DNA of 64,000 nt from Vibrio sp. 99-8-1. Lineage in GTDB: Bacteria; Pseudomonadota; Gammaproteobacteria; Enterobacterales; Vibrionaceae. The DNA is taken from NCBI RefSeq assembly GCF_013114595.1, contig NZ_VTXE01000024.1:20674-84673 (forward strand), written 5' to 3'. The notes under the pieces are model-generated. The model had not been told where the DNA came from, made no database searches, and saw nothing but the letters and a program-made list of their open reading frames with translations. A program made the translations under genes and the position numbers. How positions within the stretch are numbered: the first letter of the stretch is position 1; each line of letters opens with the position of its first letter. Shown here one piece after another: positions 18,131 through 28,291 of this stretch.

Positions 18131-19528
18131 ATGACATTACATCGACCTTTTCGATATTCACTTCTTTCTATTTTAACCATGGCTACGCTGGGTTGTAGCT
18201 CAACCAGTGACGTAGATTACTCAGCCAAAGCGACCAGCTCGTTAACGGCTGGAAATGCGGTGCTACTGAGTCAGTTGGCTACAACAGCAGAACAGAATGA
18301 TATCGCAACGGAAGCAACATACATTACGGATCTGGTTAATATCCCTCAACTAGATCAACTTCTCGATCGCGCATTTATTAATAACCCATCGCTACAGCAA
18401 AATATTTTGGCACTGAAGATTGCCTATGAGCAAAAGAATATTACTGCATCGGATGGCTTACCTACGGTAAACGCTGACTTTAGTGGAACCGCAACGGAAG
18501 GTAGCGATGAGAGCTATAGTGCCAATTTGACGGTGGCATGGGAGCTCGATTTGTGGCAACGAGTCGCCGACAGCAGCAGTGCAGCAGTAAAAGATGTGGC
18601 ATCGAGCGCTGCTAGTTTGCAAGGGGCCCGTGATTTGCTCGCCGCCAATATTATGCGCAGTTGGTTAGATATCAGCCTCAAACAACAGTTGTTAGATATT
18701 GAGAATCAGCGATTAAGTGTTCTTACTAATAATGAGAATCTAATTTTGGAGAGGTACCGCTCAGGGTTGGATAACCTTAGTGACCTTGATAGTGCGAAAT
18801 CCAGTAGCGCCTCTACCAGCGCGACAGTTGCAGACTATACAGAAAAATTGGCTAATAGCCGCCGATCTTTAGAACTGCAACTAGGGCAATTATCGCAGTC
18901 CGAACAGTACTTGATCGATATTGAAGCGCATTTCCCGCAAGTGATCTACCCACTCGATTTATTACCAGAGCAGAATCTTGAACGTCGTCCTGACCTTAGG
19001 GCTGCGTTTTATAATATTGAAGCAGAATCTCTCCGTACTGATGCCGCTTATAAAGCCATGCTACCAAGCATTAGTTTGTCAGCAACCTTAGCAGATGTTG
19101 CAGAGTCACCTTCTGAGGCTCTGTTCTCTAGCTCCGTATGGAGCTTACTCGGTAAATTATCCGCGCCGCTGTTTCAAGGTGGAAAATTACGTTCACAAGC
19201 CGAAGTGGCTCAATTAAAAACCGAACAAAGCTTTTGGTCCTATCAAGAGACATTGCTGACCGCAGTGAATGAAGTGGAAAATGCAGCAGGACAAGAGTAC
19301 GCCCTTGCTCGCCAACAGCAACATGTCACTGAAGCACTGGAAAGTGCAAAACGAAGCTTTGTTACTTACGAAGAGAAGTATCGACAAGGACTGGTGGATA
19401 TTTTTGATTTATTAACCGCACAACAGAAAACGTTTGATCTGGAATCCCAGCTTTCGCAGATCACCTATAACCGACTCTCAAATCGAATTGACTTAGGGCT
19501 AGCACTTGGCCTAGGAGTATCGCAATGA
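18131..19528 (+). CDS. Outer-membrane efflux lipoprotein (TolC/NodT family)
   Basis: This 465-residue outer-membrane factor has a lipoprotein signal peptide. The lipobox ends at LGCSS, so Cys near residue 23 is acylated. The family's duplicated helical-barrel repeats follow (about 75-270 and 285-460). It would form the outer channel of the pump encoded next. ATG 18131 follows TGGAGG by eight bases. A TTG five codons upstream is less likely. Its TGA overlaps the next ATG. Confidence 0.9.
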   Translation: MTLHRPFRYSLLSILTMATLGCSSTSDVDYSAKATSSLTAGNAVLLSQLATTAEQNDIATEATYITDLVNIPQLDQLLDRAFINNPSLQQNILALKIAYEQKNITASDGLPTVNADFSGTATEGSDESYSANLTVAWELDLWQRVADSSSAAVKDVASSAASLQGARDLLAANIMRSWLDISLKQQLLDIENQRLSVLTNNENLILERYRSGLDNLSDLDSAKSSSASTSATVADYTEKLANSRRSLELQLGQLSQSEQYLIDIEAHFPQVIYPLDLLPEQNLERRPDLRAAFYNIEAESLRTDAAYKAMLPSISLSATLADVAESPSEALFSSSVWSLLGKLSAPLFQGGKLRSQAEVAQLKTEQSFWSYQETLLTAVNEVENAAGQEYALARQQQHVTEALESAKRSFVTYEEKYRQGLVDIFDLLTAQQKTFDLESQLSQITYNRLSNRIDLGLALGLGVSQ

Positions 19529-20817
19529 AACGAAATGTACTAACAATCGCAATTACGGCGCTATCTGCCGCTTCTATCTTTGGCGCTGTTGCTTATAACG
19601 GCAATCAAATGATGGAGCCAGGAGAAGACAAGCAGCAAACAAAAACAGAGCAGATTGATAGTAATAAAGAACCTTCAAAAGCTTCTTCTCTGCTTGCTAC
19701 CGTGAGCCTGCCACAAGTTGATGTTGTTGAGGCTCAAGTCAATGCGTATCAAGCAGAAGTGATAGGGTATGGGGAAGCAAAGGCGAAATTTGAACTGAGT
19801 TTTGCGGCTGAGGTTTCTGGTCGTGTTGATTCGATAAACCGTAATTTTGAGTCTGGGCAAGTGGTTAAAAAAGGTGAGATCTTAGCGACCATTGATAGCA
19901 CTCAGTATGAGCAAGCACTAGCAGAAGCGAAAAGCAATTATGCGCAAGCAAAACTCAACTTGCTAGAAGAAGAACGAAAAGGTGTTCAGGCCAAATCAGA
20001 GTGGCAAAAATCGGGAGTAAAAGGGGAACCAGCGTCTCCATTGGTGCTGCGTGAACCACAATTAGAGAATGCGAAGATGGCGCTAGAGACAGCTCAGAAA
20101 GCGCAAAAGAAAGCTCAAGAAGACCTAAACAACACTAAAATTCGTGCTCCGTTTGACGCATTAGTGGTGAGCCGAAATATATCTCCCGGAAGTTATATTC
20201 AAACCGCGGGTGAGTTGGCAACTTTATACAGTATAGATGAAATGGAAATAGAGATTCCTTTATCTGAGAATCAATGGAAAAACATTGATTTGTTGGATAA
20301 CTCATTGTTGAAACAGAATCAAGAGAAGCGATTAGTGGCGTTAACCGGTTCAGATGGTCTATCTCATTGGCAAGGCTATGTTAGCCGCGTAGAGCAGCAT
20401 TTGGATGCCAATACACGCCAACGCTCACTTATTGTCACGGTTGATCATCCCCTGGAACAAAGTGATGATTTATATCCAGGAACATTTGTTCAAGCGACGA
20501 TAAAAGGGGCAGATATTTCGGGTTTATGGAAGCTACCAGCCTCAGCAATATCTCAACAGGGTGATATCTGGGTAGTAGAAGATGAACAACTTCAGCGATA
20601 CGTGGCTGAAAAACGTTTCGAGAGTGGCGGTTTTGTCTATATCTCGGCGCTAGACACCGTTTCAGACTCTTCTTTGGTGGTGAAAAGACCCCTCAGCAGT
20701 TATAAGAGTAACATGCCTGTTGCCGCTAAAATGCCTTCCCCTAATATAGAAACAGCTCTGGTTGATACCGCTATGCTAGATATGGCTAAAACTTCCACTG
20801 CGATAGCTGGAGATTAA
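19525..20817 (+). CDS. RND efflux membrane-fusion protein
   Basis: This 430-residue periplasmic adaptor has an N-terminal membrane segment (about 5-24) and a biotinyl-lipoyl-like domain (about 80-115 and 205-240, including SGRVDSINRNFESGQVVKKG). A helical hairpin (about 120-200) and beta-barrel and membrane-proximal domains follow. It bridges the pump and the outer-membrane channel. Its start overlaps the previous stop by four bases, and its stop overlaps the next start by one base. Confidence 0.92.
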   Translation: MKRNVLTIAITALSAASIFGAVAYNGNQMMEPGEDKQQTKTEQIDSNKEPSKASSLLATVSLPQVDVVEAQVNAYQAEVIGYGEAKAKFELSFAAEVSGRVDSINRNFESGQVVKKGEILATIDSTQYEQALAEAKSNYAQAKLNLLEEERKGVQAKSEWQKSGVKGEPASPLVLREPQLENAKMALETAQKAQKKAQEDLNNTKIRAPFDALVVSRNISPGSYIQTAGELATLYSIDEMEIEIPLSENQWKNIDLLDNSLLKQNQEKRLVALTGSDGLSHWQGYVSRVEQHLDANTRQRSLIVTVDHPLEQSDDLYPGTFVQATIKGADISGLWKLPASAISQQGDIWVVEDEQLQRYVAEKRFESGGFVYISALDTVSDSSLVVKRPLSSYKSNMPVAAKMPSPNIETALVDTAMLDMAKTSTAIAGD

Positions 20818-23800
20818 TGATGAGCGAGGTTAATGATCAACAAACAAAAGAGAAAAAGTACAGCGGCATTATTGCGTGGTTTGCATACAATTCGGTTGCA
20901 GCAAACTTACTTTTGCTCAGTGTCATTATTATTGGCATATTTTCTGCGACTCAGTTACGAAGAGAAGCGTTTCCAAGTATAGAGCCCGATAAAGTAACCG
21001 TGTCGGTTGTTTTTGACAGTGGTGATGCTGAACAGGCAGAAGAAGGGCTCGCCGTTAAAATAGAAGAAGCATTAGAGACGGTTTCGGGTGTTAAGCGTAT
21101 TACGTCAACCTCCAACGCTAATGGCAGCAATCTGATTATCGAGAAAAACACAGAATATGATTTGGATACATTGCTTAATGACGTTAAAACCAAAGTTGAT
21201 GCCATTAATAACTTACCAGCGGATGCAGAAAAGCCGGTTATCGATAAAGCTCGTCGTCAGGACCATGCCATTTGGATACAGATATATGGTGATGCAGACA
21301 GAGCGACACTGCAGGATCTCGCAGAACAACTCAAAGCGGATTTGTTAAGCCAGTCCGAGATTCGTGACTTATCGGTAAAAGCCAAAGCGGATCCCATTAT
21401 CTCCATTGAGGTTGATGAGTTAAAACTGCAAGCGTTTGGTTTAACTTTGAGTGATGTAGCAAATGTCATCAATGCTGAATCATCTACTGCTACTTCGACC
21501 AGTTTACGCAATGGTGACAAAGTTGTTCGTTTAAAAGCCGCTACACAAGCGTATGAAATTGAAGAGTTTCGTGCCATTCCTCTTATTACCAGAAATGATG
21601 GCTCACAAGTTCAACTTGGAGATGTTGCCACCATTCAAGATAGTTTTAATGACGATACCTTCACTCTCTCTCGTTACAACCAACAGAGCAGTATGGGTAT
21701 CCAAGTGGTTATGGATGAGTTCGGCGATGTGGTTAAAGTTGTTGAGCAGGTTGAGCAAGTTGTGGAACGCTGGAATAGCAGCACGAAGCTACCGAGTAAT
21801 ATTGAAATAGACACTTGGTACGACCAAAGCACCTTGATCAAAGACCGTCTTACTTTATTGTCAACCAATGCAATGACTGGGGTGGCATTAGTCTTTATCG
21901 TTTTAGCCCTGTTTCTAAATGTACGTGTGGCTCTTTGGGTCGCAGCAGGTATCCCATTTGTGTTTTTTGGCACCATGTTTTTCATGACAGATACCTTTCT
22001 TGGCCTGACGATAAATGAGTTAACCACCTTTGGTTTTGTGATGGCTCTCGGTATTGTTGTTGATGATGCGGTGGTGGTCGGGGAAAGTATCTACTCCACA
22101 CGTAAACAAGAGGGAGACAGCATCTCCAGTACGATTAAAGGGACGCTGAAAGTGGCGACACCAACAGTATTTGGTGTGTTGACCACTGTGGCGGCTTTCT
22201 TGGCTCTTTCTAATGTGACAGGAAACTTAGGTCAGATATACGCGCAGTTCGGCACCGTTGTTGCGGTTGCGTTATTACTGTCATTGGTCGAGTCAAAACT
22301 AATATTACCATCACACTTAGCGCATATTGATACTCATCGTGAGAATGCCAAAGGCATTTGGAGTAAGATTCAGCATGGTGCGGACAACGGTTTACAGTGG
22401 TTTAATCGCAATGTTTATCGACAAGTCATTGAGTTTGCCCTTAACTTTCGTTATGCCGTTATTATGTTATTCATATCAGTACTTATTCTCGTCGCAGGTA
22501 TGCCATTAACAGGTGCGGTGCGTGTGGCATTTTTCCCCGACTTGGCTGGTGATACGGTGTCAGCCAGTATTAGTATGCAAAATGATGCAAGCTTTGGCCA
22601 AACCCATAGCAACCTACTGGTGATGGAGTCTACCGCAACGGAAGCCGATCAATTGCTACGAGAGAAATATGGTACTCAGCAAACCAGTAATATTCTTAGC
22701 CTTCAGGTTATCGCAGAAAGTGATGATTCAGGCACGGTTCAAATAGAGTTAAACAGTGATAGTGAATACACATCTACCGAGTTTTCCAATACATGGAAGC
22801 AGTTGATTGGGGAAATGGAAGGGGTGAAAAAACTGAAAGTTCTCTCCAAAAGAGAAATGGTAGACAACTTTAAAGTTGAGCTAAAAGCCAGTGATGAAGA
22901 GACTGTATTAGCCGCTGGCGAATTGTTTAAGCAGCATCTGGAACAGATTGCTGGTGTAAGTGGTATTGATGATAACTTGGATCTAGGAGAGCCTCAGTAT
23001 CGATTTGAGTTAACTGAGCAAGGTCGAGCATTAGGGATAGATACCGCCAACTTATCCAAGCAGATCCTCCAGTCGTTCGGCGGTGAAGTGGTACAAAAAT
23101 TTCAGCGCGATAAAGATGAAGTTGATGTCAGGATTCGTTACCCAGAAGATCAGCGTCAAACAATGGCGGATATTCGACAAGCTAACATCCGCACAACCAA
23201 CGGAACGGTGGTTCCTTTGAGTAGTGTCGTCAATATCTATACCGAATATCAAAATTCAGAAATTACTCGTATTGACAGCCAGCGCGCTATTTACATCTCT
23301 GCTGTAGTGGATAAAACGATCATCTCACCAAGTGAGCTGGTCAACCAACTCAAATCACCATTGGTGACGGATTTATTGGTACAGTATCCTAGCTTAACGG
23401 TAGACTTTGCTGGTGAAGCGGAACAGCAGAAGGAGACGGGTGACTCCATGCTACAAATGGCCGGATTGGCGATGATAGCCATATATATGCTGCTGGCTAT
23501 TCCACTAAAATCGTATGTGCAACCACTGCTGATTATGACCGCGATACCGTTTGGTATAGTTGGAGCCATCTTAGGACACTGGGGTAATGACCTAACCATC
23601 AGCCTATTGTCCCTCAATGGCGTACTCGCTTTGTCGGGTGTGGTTGTAAACGACAGTTTATTATTGGTTTCTCGTTTTAATGAGTTAATTAAAAAACAAG
23701 GTGTATCGGTACATGATGCGATAGTTGAAGCGTGCACCGGGCGATTTCGTGCAGTACTGCTCACCTCAGTAACGACATTTGCAGGCTTAGCTCCGTTATT

Positions 23801-23990
23801 GGCTGAAACCTCGTTACAGGCGCAGTTTCTAATTCCGGCTGCGGCAGCATTAGGCTATGGCATCTTGTTTGCCAGTATTATCACACTAGTATTAACGCCA
23901 TCGCTGCTTTTCATTCAGTGCGAAGTTAAAGCGCTATTGACGAGAATACAAAGAAAAATCACTGGTACTACGGCGCCAGTATTACAATAA
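20817..23990 (+). CDS. RND-superfamily efflux pump (AcrB/MdtBC-like)
   Basis: This 1057-residue inner-membrane proton-driven transporter has 12 predicted transmembrane segments in two halves, each with a large periplasmic domain. The TM4 motif GIVVDDAVVVGES carries the paired aspartates of the proton relay. The equivalent position in the second half reads LSGVVVNDSLLLVSRF, as in other RND pumps. It belongs to the HAE family and probably exports amphiphilic toxic compounds. The substrate cannot be read from sequence. The start is ATG 20817 or the ATG directly after it. Confidence 0.93.
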   Translation: MMSEVNDQQTKEKKYSGIIAWFAYNSVAANLLLLSVIIIGIFSATQLRREAFPSIEPDKVTVSVVFDSGDAEQAEEGLAVKIEEALETVSGVKRITSTSNANGSNLIIEKNTEYDLDTLLNDVKTKVDAINNLPADAEKPVIDKARRQDHAIWIQIYGDADRATLQDLAEQLKADLLSQSEIRDLSVKAKADPIISIEVDELKLQAFGLTLSDVANVINAESSTATSTSLRNGDKVVRLKAATQAYEIEEFRAIPLITRNDGSQVQLGDVATIQDSFNDDTFTLSRYNQQSSMGIQVVMDEFGDVVKVVEQVEQVVERWNSSTKLPSNIEIDTWYDQSTLIKDRLTLLSTNAMTGVALVFIVLALFLNVRVALWVAAGIPFVFFGTMFFMTDTFLGLTINELTTFGFVMALGIVVDDAVVVGESIYSTRKQEGDSISSTIKGTLKVATPTVFGVLTTVAAFLALSNVTGNLGQIYAQFGTVVAVALLLSLVESKLILPSHLAHIDTHRENAKGIWSKIQHGADNGLQWFNRNVYRQVIEFALNFRYAVIMLFISVLILVAGMPLTGAVRVAFFPDLAGDTVSASISMQNDASFGQTHSNLLVMESTATEADQLLREKYGTQQTSNILSLQVIAESDDSGTVQIELNSDSEYTSTEFSNTWKQLIGEMEGVKKLKVLSKREMVDNFKVELKASDEETVLAAGELFKQHLEQIAGVSGIDDNLDLGEPQYRFELTEQGRALGIDTANLSKQILQSFGGEVVQKFQRDKDEVDVRIRYPEDQRQTMADIRQANIRTTNGTVVPLSSVVNIYTEYQNSEITRIDSQRAIYISAVVDKTIISPSELVNQLKSPLVTDLLVQYPSLTVDFAGEAEQQKETGDSMLQMAGLAMIAIYMLLAIPLKSYVQPLLIMTAIPFGIVGAILGHWGNDLTISLLSLNGVLALSGVVVNDSLLLVSRFNELIKKQGVSVHDAIVEACTGRFRAVLLTSVTTFAGLAPLLAETSLQAQFLIPAAAALGYGILFASIITLVLTPSLLFIQCEVKALLTRIQRKITGTTAPVLQ

Positions 23991-24029
23991 TGAAGAGTGT
24001 GTTCAGATGAATCTAAGGATAGTGATGTG

Positions 24030-24704
24030 ATGAAGTTAAGCCTACTGCTGGTAGAAGATGATATTGATCTGGCGAGAGCTATTATCGACTATTTTGAATT
24101 AGAAGGTATTCAATGTGATCACGCTGCAAATGGAGTTGCAGGTCTGAATTTGATAGAAACGCACCCTTATGATGCGGTTATTCTGGACCTAAACTTACCC
24201 AAAATGAACGGATTAAAAGTGTGTGAGTCGTTAAGAACAAAAGGTATCGATGTATCGGTTCTGATGCTCACCGCCCGAGATACTCTTGATGATAAGTTGG
24301 TTGGTTTCTCTAACGGTGCCGATGATTATTTAGTGAAGCCATTTGCAATGGAGGAGTTAATCGCAAGAGTTCGCGTATTGGCAACGCGGCGTAGTGGGCA
24401 AGTGGCGCGAATATCCGTCGCTGACCTTGATCTGGACTTATATAAAAAACAGGCGATTAGAAACGGAAACGTATTAGCATTGTCACCAACGGCAATAAAG
24501 ATATTGGAAGTGCTTATGCGTGAAAGCCCTAATACCGTGTCTCGCGAAAAAATAATGCAAGGCGTTTGGGGAGATGATCAGCCCGATAGCAATAGCTTAA
24601 AAGTGCACATGTTTAACTTAAGGAAACAGATAGACGCCGCATTCGATCGTAAGCTCATTCATACTATCTCTGGGCAGGGATTTGCACTCAAGGTGGATGA
24701 ATAG
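24030..24704 (+). CDS. OmpR-family response regulator in the RND operon
   Basis: This 224-residue regulator has a receiver domain with the phosphoacceptor Asp in AVILDLNLPKMNG, the Lys of DYLVKPF, and a C-terminal winged helix. I chose ATG 24030 (MKLSLLLVEDD), which has AAGGATAG upstream, over the in-frame GTG 33 bp earlier. It lies 39 bp after the pump gene and is followed within three bases by its kinase, so the five genes look like one operon with built-in regulation. Confidence 0.9.
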   Translation: MKLSLLLVEDDIDLARAIIDYFELEGIQCDHAANGVAGLNLIETHPYDAVILDLNLPKMNGLKVCESLRTKGIDVSVLMLTARDTLDDKLVGFSNGADDYLVKPFAMEELIARVRVLATRRSGQVARISVADLDLDLYKKQAIRNGNVLALSPTAIKILEVLMRESPNTVSREKIMQGVWGDDQPDSNSLKVHMFNLRKQIDAAFDRKLIHTISGQGFALKVDE

Positions 24705-24707
24705 ATT

Positions 24708-25967
24708 ATGAAAATCAGACCGACGCTACGACTTTACTTTTTTGTCTCTTTGCTTGCCATTGGTACCATTACAATTTTGGTTTACTCTGCGCTATCTGCG
24801 AATGCGTTTATTGATGGGTTAAACGCTTCTATGCGTAAGACCATGTTGGATGTTGCGCGTTCATCTAATGTTGAAGATGGTGAGCCTAAATATCAGCTCA
24901 CTTACTATATCGCCAGTCGTTGGCAAGATCTTCCAGAGGAAATTCAAAATAGTTTTGAAACAGAGCCGGTAACTATGTATGAGCTGTTTACCTATTTCGA
25001 ATTTGAGTCAATGTTTGAACCACCAGAAACGGGCTATTTTTTGATAAAAGCGCAAAGTGAGCAAAATGAACTTCGCTATGTAGCGAAGATGCTAAATAGA
25101 ATCGATTTTGCTCGCACCAAATCTTTAGGTAATTCACCAAAGCATGAAGTGTCATTACTGCTCTATGCGATAGGTGGTGTCGTGCTGTTTGCTGTCATTA
25201 TAATACTGTTAATTAGAAAAATAGCTCGGCCTATTGAGAGGCTTAAAGATTGGGCAAAATCGTTAGACCAAAATAAATTGCAACAACCTGCCCCTGACTT
25301 TGATTACGCAGAACTTAATATGCTGGCAAATATAATAAAAAATAGCCTTAATTCTGTGCAACAAAGCCTAGATAGAGAGCAAGAGTTCTTAAGTTACGCC
25401 AGTCACGAGTTAAGGACGCCAATTGCCGTCACTAGAACAAATTCAGAGCTGTTAAGTAAAATGATGACGGTGAACAACAACCCCGAAAAACAGATCGAGG
25501 TCATAGAGCGCATAAAGCGGGCAAGCATCACTATGACGGATTTAACCGAAACGCTACTTTGGCTCAATCGCTCGGAGGGTAAATCACTCGTCACAGAACA
25601 TGTTCAGCTAGGGGAACTAACAGAACAATTGGTTCATGACCTTGATTATCTATTGGAGGGAAAAAGTGTTGAGGTGACCTTAAGCGTTGATACTCAATCA
25701 TTTGAATTGCCGGTTACTTTGTGCCGAATTGTACTGGCAAATCTATTACGTAATGCCTTTCAACACACTAGTGATGGTCGAGTATCTGTTATTCAAACTG
25801 GACGGTCGTTAACAATTACTAACCAAAATAGTCATGCATTAGAACAGAACGAAGCGCTGGGATTTGGTTTAGGGCTCAAATTAACCAAAAAATTGATTGA
25901 TCAACATCAGTGGCAGTTTACGAGTGAAGATATTGAAGGAGGCAGAACGGTTCACTTAACCTTTTAG
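24708..25967 (+). CDS. Sensor histidine kinase in the RND operon
   Basis: This 419-residue kinase has TM1 at about 8-30, a periplasmic domain of about 115 residues and TM2 at about 147-167. The H-box is YASHELRTPIAVTR and the C-terminal ATPase domain has LGFGLGLKLTKK. The ATPase domain is on the short side, and its N box is LANLLRNAFQHT. It probably senses the compound exported by the pump or the envelope damage it causes, but this is inference from linkage. Confidence 0.9.
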   Translation: MKIRPTLRLYFFVSLLAIGTITILVYSALSANAFIDGLNASMRKTMLDVARSSNVEDGEPKYQLTYYIASRWQDLPEEIQNSFETEPVTMYELFTYFEFESMFEPPETGYFLIKAQSEQNELRYVAKMLNRIDFARTKSLGNSPKHEVSLLLYAIGGVVLFAVIIILLIRKIARPIERLKDWAKSLDQNKLQQPAPDFDYAELNMLANIIKNSLNSVQQSLDREQEFLSYASHELRTPIAVTRTNSELLSKMMTVNNNPEKQIEVIERIKRASITMTDLTETLLWLNRSEGKSLVTEHVQLGELTEQLVHDLDYLLEGKSVEVTLSVDTQSFELPVTLCRIVLANLLRNAFQHTSDGRVSVIQTGRSLTITNQNSHALEQNEALGFGLGLKLTKKLIDQHQWQFTSEDIEGGRTVHLTF

Positions 25968-26040
25968 CCTATTTATTTGATATCCAGATGGACGATCAAT
26001 TATGATAGCGCCTTATTTTCAGTGATGATTAAGGACGATT

Positions 26041-26916
26041 TTGAGCTGGATACTATTTACATTACTCGCCGCGTTTAGCCAGTCGTGGCGTAATGCTTTT
26101 CAAAGTAAATTGAGCGCCGATACCAGTATAGCGGGTGTGACTCTGGCACGCTTTCTCTGGGCGAGCCCATTAGCACTCGTCTATCTTGTCTCTTTATACC
26201 AAGCTGTTCCAGCCCGTCTGCCGACATTCACTGCAATGTCATGGTTTTATGTGATAGGCGCTTCTGTTATGCAGATTATTGCTACCGCTTTAATGGTGGT
26301 GCTGTTTAAGCAGAAAAACTTCGCTATTGGTGCAGGGCTGGCAAAAAGTGAAGCTCCAGTAGCGGCTTTTTTAGGGGTGCTTTTTTTTGGCACCTCACTG
26401 AGTGTCTTAGGTTGGTTAGGGGTATTGATAGGTGGTATTGCGGTAATCATCCTTAGTTGTCCGCAAGGCTTTAGAAGTATGTCGTTGAAAACAGCGTTTA
26501 TTGGTCTTGCGTGTAGCACTGCATTTGCTTTGACATCTCTTTGGATAAGAGAAGCCAGTCTAAGCTTGTCTCTGCCATTTCCTCATCGTGCTGCATGGGT
26601 GCTATTTTCAGTTATAGCACTACAAACGATTATTTTAGTTAGCTATATCTATGTTAAAGAGAGAGCCACTATTCAGCAGTTAAAGCTCAATAAAAACTTG
26701 GTTCTGTTCACGAGTTTATCAAGCTTTATTGGATCGTTTGGTTGGTTTAGCGCTATGTCCCTACAAACGGTACCCTATGTGAAAACATTGGGGCAAGTCG
26801 AAGTATTTTTTACCATGTTGATTTCTTTTTTCTGGCTAAAACAATCGGTGAAACGAAAAGATATATTGGCGCTAACAATGATTGCAGTGGCTGCAATTTT
26901 GGTGATGTGGCAGTAG
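26041..26916 (+). CDS. EamA/DMT-superfamily transporter
   Basis: This 291-residue inner-membrane protein has ten predicted transmembrane helices in two EamA repeats (about 1-135 and 150-290). It starts with TTG at 26041. An in-frame stop lies 15 bp upstream, the next Met is deep inside the protein, and AAGGA sits in position before the TTG. Members of the family export metabolites and amino acids. The substrate here is unknown. It converges on the following gene with a 14-bp gap. Confidence 0.87.
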   Translation: MSWILFTLLAAFSQSWRNAFQSKLSADTSIAGVTLARFLWASPLALVYLVSLYQAVPARLPTFTAMSWFYVIGASVMQIIATALMVVLFKQKNFAIGAGLAKSEAPVAAFLGVLFFGTSLSVLGWLGVLIGGIAVIILSCPQGFRSMSLKTAFIGLACSTAFALTSLWIREASLSLSLPFPHRAAWVLFSVIALQTIILVSYIYVKERATIQQLKLNKNLVLFTSLSSFIGSFGWFSAMSLQTVPYVKTLGQVEVFFTMLISFFWLKQSVKRKDILALTMIAVAAILVMWQ

Positions 26917-26930
26917 AGCAATCGCCTCTG

Positions 26931-28133
26931 CTACTCATTTAAACATGTTTGTAAAGGCTGTTTAAATTGTGCTGGTGTGGTTTTATGGACCTCAATTGTC
27001 TGGCATAGATTAAATTGAGTAAAGTGCTGCAACTCTTTTACCAGAGCGGGCAGAAATGATTCAATTGGGCATCGTTTCTCTTCGACGGCAAGATGATTAA
27101 TATGCAGTGTGGCGAGCTTTCTATCGGCTTTGCAATCCATGCGAGCAACCACTTGTCCATTCCACATTATGGGTAAACAGAAGTAGCCGTACTCTCTTTG
27201 GGCTTCAGGAACGTAGCATTCAAGCAGGTAATCAAACTGAAATATGGCTTGTAGTCTTTTTCGTTGAATGACTAGGTTATCAAAAGGGGATAGTATTTTT
27301 AACTTGCTCCTTGCTAACGGCTTGTTGAGCAGTTGCAATAAAGAGGGTCGCGTGTAGTAAAGGATATTATTTACTTTAATGGTGCATAACTCTTGCTCAT
27401 AAACCATCTGCTTAAGCGTCGATAAGATCAGAGATTTTGTGTTCTTAAGTAGATAGCAAATCTCATTGGCTTGACCCAAGCCATTTGCCGTTAAGTATCG
27501 GTTAATCAAATACCGGGCAAGTTCTGTGTCGCTAGGCATTCGTGTATCAACATCAGTTGGAAGTACTCGTTCCGTTAGGTCATATACTTTGTGAAAATTT
27601 TTGCGACGAGGCACCATGAGATCACCTTGCATAAATAGGTTTTCTAATGCCTGTTTTGTTGGTTTGCTTCCCCATCCGGCGACTTTTTTCTGTTGGCTTT
27701 CAAAATCTTTTGCCATCAGAGGGCCTTCCGCTGCAATACGATCTTTTACATAAGTCATTAAGCCTTCATCGCGTCGAAACCAATGCTTTTGTTGACCGCT
27801 TGCAAATGTCTGTTTGCGAGGAAGCGTATAGCGGTAGTCCGACATAGGTAAATAGGATGCAGCATGAGACCAGTACTCAAAAATATCACCGCTATCAAGG
27901 AGTTGGTCAATATGAGTTGGATTATATCGGGGATTGCGATTCCAGAGCGTATGGTGATGAGCACGTTGAATAACAGAGATAGTATCTATTTGGATATAAC
28001 TAAGATGCTCAAACGCCGACAAGGTTGCAGATAGAGCAGTACCACTTTGTTTAGCTGAAGGAAGCTTTTGACAATGAAGAATGAGCTTTCTGGCTTGTGG
28101 TAGTGAAAGAGAATCTATCATAGTAACGTCCAT
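26931..28133 (-). CDS. YcaQ-type winged-helix DNA glycosylase
   Basis: This 400-residue HTH_42 family protein is built of tandem winged-helix domains. The motif YIQIDTISVIQRAHHHTLW near residue 50 contains Q-I-D. In the AlkZ/YcaQ family the QxQ form marks AlkZ and QxD marks the YcaQ-like branch. YcaQ unhooks DNA interstrand crosslinks and excises N7-alkyl lesions. By homology this would be a base-excision repair enzyme for crosslinked DNA. An internal ATG four codons downstream (MIDSL) is an alternative start. Confidence 0.87.
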   Translation of the reverse strand: MDVTMIDSLSLPQARKLILHCQKLPSAKQSGTALSATLSAFEHLSYIQIDTISVIQRAHHHTLWNRNPRYNPTHIDQLLDSGDIFEYWSHAASYLPMSDYRYTLPRKQTFASGQQKHWFRRDEGLMTYVKDRIAAEGPLMAKDFESQQKKVAGWGSKPTKQALENLFMQGDLMVPRRKNFHKVYDLTERVLPTDVDTRMPSDTELARYLINRYLTANGLGQANEICYLLKNTKSLILSTLKQMVYEQELCTIKVNNILYYTRPSLLQLLNKPLARSKLKILSPFDNLVIQRKRLQAIFQFDYLLECYVPEAQREYGYFCLPIMWNGQVVARMDCKADRKLATLHINHLAVEEKRCPIESFLPALVKELQHFTQFNLCQTIEVHKTTPAQFKQPLQTCLNE

Positions 28134-28227
28134 TTGATTGAGCCGTGCGTGTCAGTTTGCCAGCATAGCAGAGAGTGTGGGTTGTTCTTACAGTTAAAGC
28201 AACTTTAGGACTTATCCGTGTCAAAGT

Positions 28228-28258
28228 GTCTATCTGGAACAAAACCCAGATAGACTTT
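28228..28258 (-). terminator. Terminator of the small secreted protein gene
   Basis: GTCTATCTGG (28228-28237) pairs with CCAGATAGAC (28246-28255). On the minus strand it is followed by ACTTTG, and it lies about 35 bp after the stop of the 28292-28717 gene. The U-run is weak. Confidence 0.6.
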
Positions 28259-28291
28259 TACTTATTTGAACTTGTCGATACTTTTTGATCT

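Noticed and set aside
23291..23764. 157-codon minus-strand ORF inside the RND pump gene
   Set aside because: It is antisense to conserved transmembrane coding sequence and has no domain or start signal.
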